Source of the DNA: CAZOBJ01 sp964577825
GTDB taxonomy: Bacteria > Planctomycetota > SZUA-567 > JAFGNG01
Direction of reading: 5' to 3'
NCBI GenBank assembly: GCA_964577825.1
Contig: CAZOBJ010000079.1
Location: 1 to 14,795, forward strand
DNA length: 14,795 nucleotides
Part shown: positions 12,907 through 14,795 of the stretch, piece after piece
Position numbering within the stretch: the first letter of the stretch is position 1
Layout of the letters: each line of letters begins with the position of its first letter
Program-made: the position numbers and the translations under genes
Notes under the pieces: generated by a model
Seen by the model: only the letters and a program-made list of their open reading frames with translations
The model's database searches: none
Told to the model about the DNA's origin: nothing

Positions 12907-14795
12907 TCAACGGCCCTTGGCGGGCGCGTACTCGACCACCACCGTAGTATGCACGCCCAGGTCGCGCAGGGTCACCACGGCGTCGCGACCCTCGGCGCGC
13001 AGGGTGAGGCGCTTGCGGTCCGGGGCTCGGTACGCCCGCTTGACCGTCCGGCGTCCGCGCGGACGCAGCCGCAGTGCGGCCTCGGCCACGCGGGGCATGG
13101 ACTCGGTCTCGTCGAAACGCATCGGCCCGGCGATGCCGCCCGCGGAGCGGAACCCGGCCTTGCCCGCCAGCCGCGTGACGGCCGAGCAGGCGTTGACCAG
13201 GTTGACGACCAGGTGCTCGCGGCCCGCCTGGGTGTGGGCGAAGAGCTCCAGGGTCTCGGGCCCCTCCAGGCTCACGGGCGCGGCGCGTCCCAGCGCCCGG
13301 GCAAGCAGGTTGCGCATCACGGCCTTGATGTTGTACTGGCCGTTGATGCGGTAGTGTACGCCCGGGGTGGACGCGAAGTAGAAGGCCCGGCCCTTGCCCA
13401 GGGCGTGCTCCACGAGCCCGGGCCAGTCGGTCGGCTGGAAGAAGTTCACAAGTTGCTGCTGGAGGGGGCGGGCGAGCACGTGCCCGAGCACCTTGGCCCC
13501 GGGCACGGCGCGCACGCCCCAGTGCCCGTCGCGCAGGGCCAGGACGTCGCTCTGCCAGGGCCGGCCCTTGTCGAGCAGGTGCTGCGGGACCTTGAGCTGC
13601 GCGCGCTCGAACGCGCGCGGCTCCACGTAGTGCACGCCCAGCACGTCCGCGAGCGCGAACTCGCTGTGCGCATGGCCGTTCTCGTCGAAGAGCGAGGTCT
13701 CGCCCGTGGTCACGAGCCGTCCGCCGGCCTCCACGAACCGGCGCAGCGCGGCTACGCGGTCCTCGCGCAAGCAGGCCACGTTGGGGAGCACGAGCACCTT
13801 GTATCGACGCAGATGCTCGTCCTGGAGGAATTCGTCGGGCACCACGTCCCAGAGGAAGTGCCCCGCCGTGAGCACCTGGGCCCAGCCCTCAAACCCGAGC
13901 ACGTGGTGCCCGGTCTTGGCCTGGGTGGCCCTGTAGTCGAGCTTGGGCCGCAACTCCGCGGTGTCCTGGCTGCGTACCAGCCCCACGTTGGCCACCGGGT
14001 CCATGTCCGCGAACCAGGGCTCGTACTCCTTCTGGTCGGCGTACAGGGCCTTGTTCAGGGCGTAGAGGTGCGGGTCGATGGTACCGTCGATGTTCAGGTA
14101 GATCGAACTCGTGGACGCGCAGTTCGTGCAGCGGCCCGTCCACATCTCGGCCCGGTAGCTGTCCAGGGCCTTGGTGGTGGTGAAGTCCGCGTAGCAGACC
14201 GTGCTGTCCAGGAGCACGTCGCCGGGCTTGTACCGGCTCCAGCGCCCCAAGAGCCGCGTGCCCCAGCTGATGAACAAGAGCCCCCAGCGCAGGTGGAAAA
14301 TGTCCTTGGCTAGCATGTCGCAGTTCTCGACCGCGAAGCCCATGCGCTGCATGCTCACGTCGTCGGAGACGGTGTGCAGGTTGTGCGTGAACGCAACGTC
14401 GGGGCGCAGGTCTTTGATGAGCTTGGCCATCCTCTTGGCGTAGCGGTCATTCTGCTCGTAGCGCCAGCGCACATAGGCCACGTACTCGTCATGGGTCATC
14501 TCCGAGACCGGACGGAACGGGCGGCCCAGGGCCTGTTCGTACTTGGGCTCGCAATAGGGGCAGCGCCAGTCCTCCAGGCCGAACAGGCCCAGGAAGTCGA
14601 CGTAGTACCCCTTTACCGGGTAGGTGGACAGAACCTCGCGCGTCTGTTCGAGCACGAAGTCGCCGTACGGGCCGTTGAGGCACGCGCCTCCCACGCGCAT
14701 GCCCTGGTCGGCGTCCGTGGTGTCCAGCCCCTCCGCGGGTGGCAGCTGATGGCACCAGTCCGGATGGTCCTTGGGCATGCGGTGGTCGGAGAACT
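12907..14795 (-). CDS. GHL6-like glycoside hydrolase with beta-galactosidase-type trimerisation domain (5' end outside window)
   Basis: The frame stays open to the right edge (FSDHR precedes MPKDHPDW), so the N-terminus is missing; at least 629 residues remain. Numbering from that Met, ACLNGPYGDFVLEQTREVL (32-50) and VKGYYVDFLGLFGLEDWRCPYC (55-76) match the hypothetical glycosyl hydrolase 6 (GHL6) barrel. Asp61 on a strand end is a candidate active-site residue, and a C-x-x-C (73-76) may bind metal. Further barrel sequence follows (AFTHNLHTVSDD; STVCYADFTTTKALDSYRAEMW). Around 325-375 comes a Rossmann-like module, VLVLPNVACLREDRVAALR then AGGRLVTTGETSLFDENG, resembling the beta-galactosidase trimerisation domain. 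The tail is beta-rich. It probably cleaves a glycan or glycoside of unknown linkage; export cannot be judged without the N-terminus. It is the first visible gene of the leftward operon. Confidence 0.85.
   Translation of the reverse strand, partial: FSDHRMPKDHPDWCHQLPPAEGLDTTDADQGMRVGGACLNGPYGDFVLEQTREVLSTYPVKGYYVDFLGLFGLEDWRCPYCEPKYEQALGRPFRPVSEMTHDEYVAYVRWRYEQNDRYAKRMAKLIKDLRPDVAFTHNLHTVSDDVSMQRMGFAVENCDMLAKDIFHLRWGLLFISWGTRLLGRWSRYKPGDVLLDSTVCYADFTTTKALDSYRAEMWTGRCTNCASTSSIYLNIDGTIDPHLYALNKALYADQKEYEPWFADMDPVANVGLVRSQDTAELRPKLDYRATQAKTGHHVLGFEGWAQVLTAGHFLWDVVPDEFLQDEHLRRYKVLVLPNVACLREDRVAALRRFVEAGGRLVTTGETSLFDENGHAHSEFALADVLGVHYVEPRAFERAQLKVPQHLLDKGRPWQSDVLALRDGHWGVRAVPGAKVLGHVLARPLQQQLVNFFQPTDWPGLVEHALGKGRAFYFASTPGVHYRINGQYNIKAVMRNLLARALGRAAPVSLEGPETLELFAHTQAGREHLVVNLVNACSAVTRLAGKAGFRSAGGIAGPMRFDETESMPRVAEAALRLRPRGRRTVKRAYRAPDRKRLTLRAEGRDAVVTLRDLGVHTTVVVEYAPAKGR

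Noticed and set aside
11524..14313. 929-residue plus-strand frame opposite the aminotransferase and glycosidase
   Set aside because: Antisense shadow of two well-supported minus-strand genes; low-complexity translation.

Overview
The window is high-GC bacterial DNA with dense, G/C-ending codons. Its gene families are most familiar from Planctomycetota and neighbouring polysaccharide-degrading phyla (Hydrogenedentota, Lentisphaerota, Armatimonadota): a large alpha-2-macroglobulin with a YPYGCTEQ thioester site, a bacterial serpin, a GHL6/beta-galactosidase-trimerisation glycosidase, a DegT-type aminotransferase and a ceramidase-like hydrolase. That taxonomic reading is inference; there is no rRNA or other marker gene. 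I see no tRNA, CRISPR array, insertion sequence or phage gene.

Plus strand, 1-8323: the 3' end of a HEAT-repeat protein, then a secreted serpin (786-2114), then a 2051-residue secreted alpha-2-macroglobulin (2168-8323). Serpin and macroglobulin are both suicide-type protease traps and sit 53 bp apart. They begin with nearly the same translation-initiation region: a 34-nt block with 31 identical bases, covering the Shine-Dalgarno and the codons for MNR.MR. A second exact 17-nt repeat links the 3' end of the HEAT gene to the macroglobulin leader. I read this as a two-inhibitor envelope-protection cassette assembled by local duplication or insertion. A strong cUUCGg hairpin follows the macroglobulin.

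Plus strand, 8386-10190: a small RRM RNA-binding protein with its own near-consensus sigma-70-type promoter, followed by a 12-TM major facilitator transporter.

Minus strand, 14795-10202: a likely three-gene operon read leftward, consisting of a GHL6-like glycosidase (cut by the window edge), a PLP sugar aminotransferase and a ceramidase-superfamily hydrolase without a signal peptide. It converges on the transporter with an 11-bp gap. The set suggests processing of an amino-sugar or glycolipid-type substrate, but the substrate cannot be read from the sequence.

No stretch longer than 300 bases lacks a gene. The very long open frames antisense to the macroglobulin and the operon are by-products of extreme third-position GC and are not annotated.
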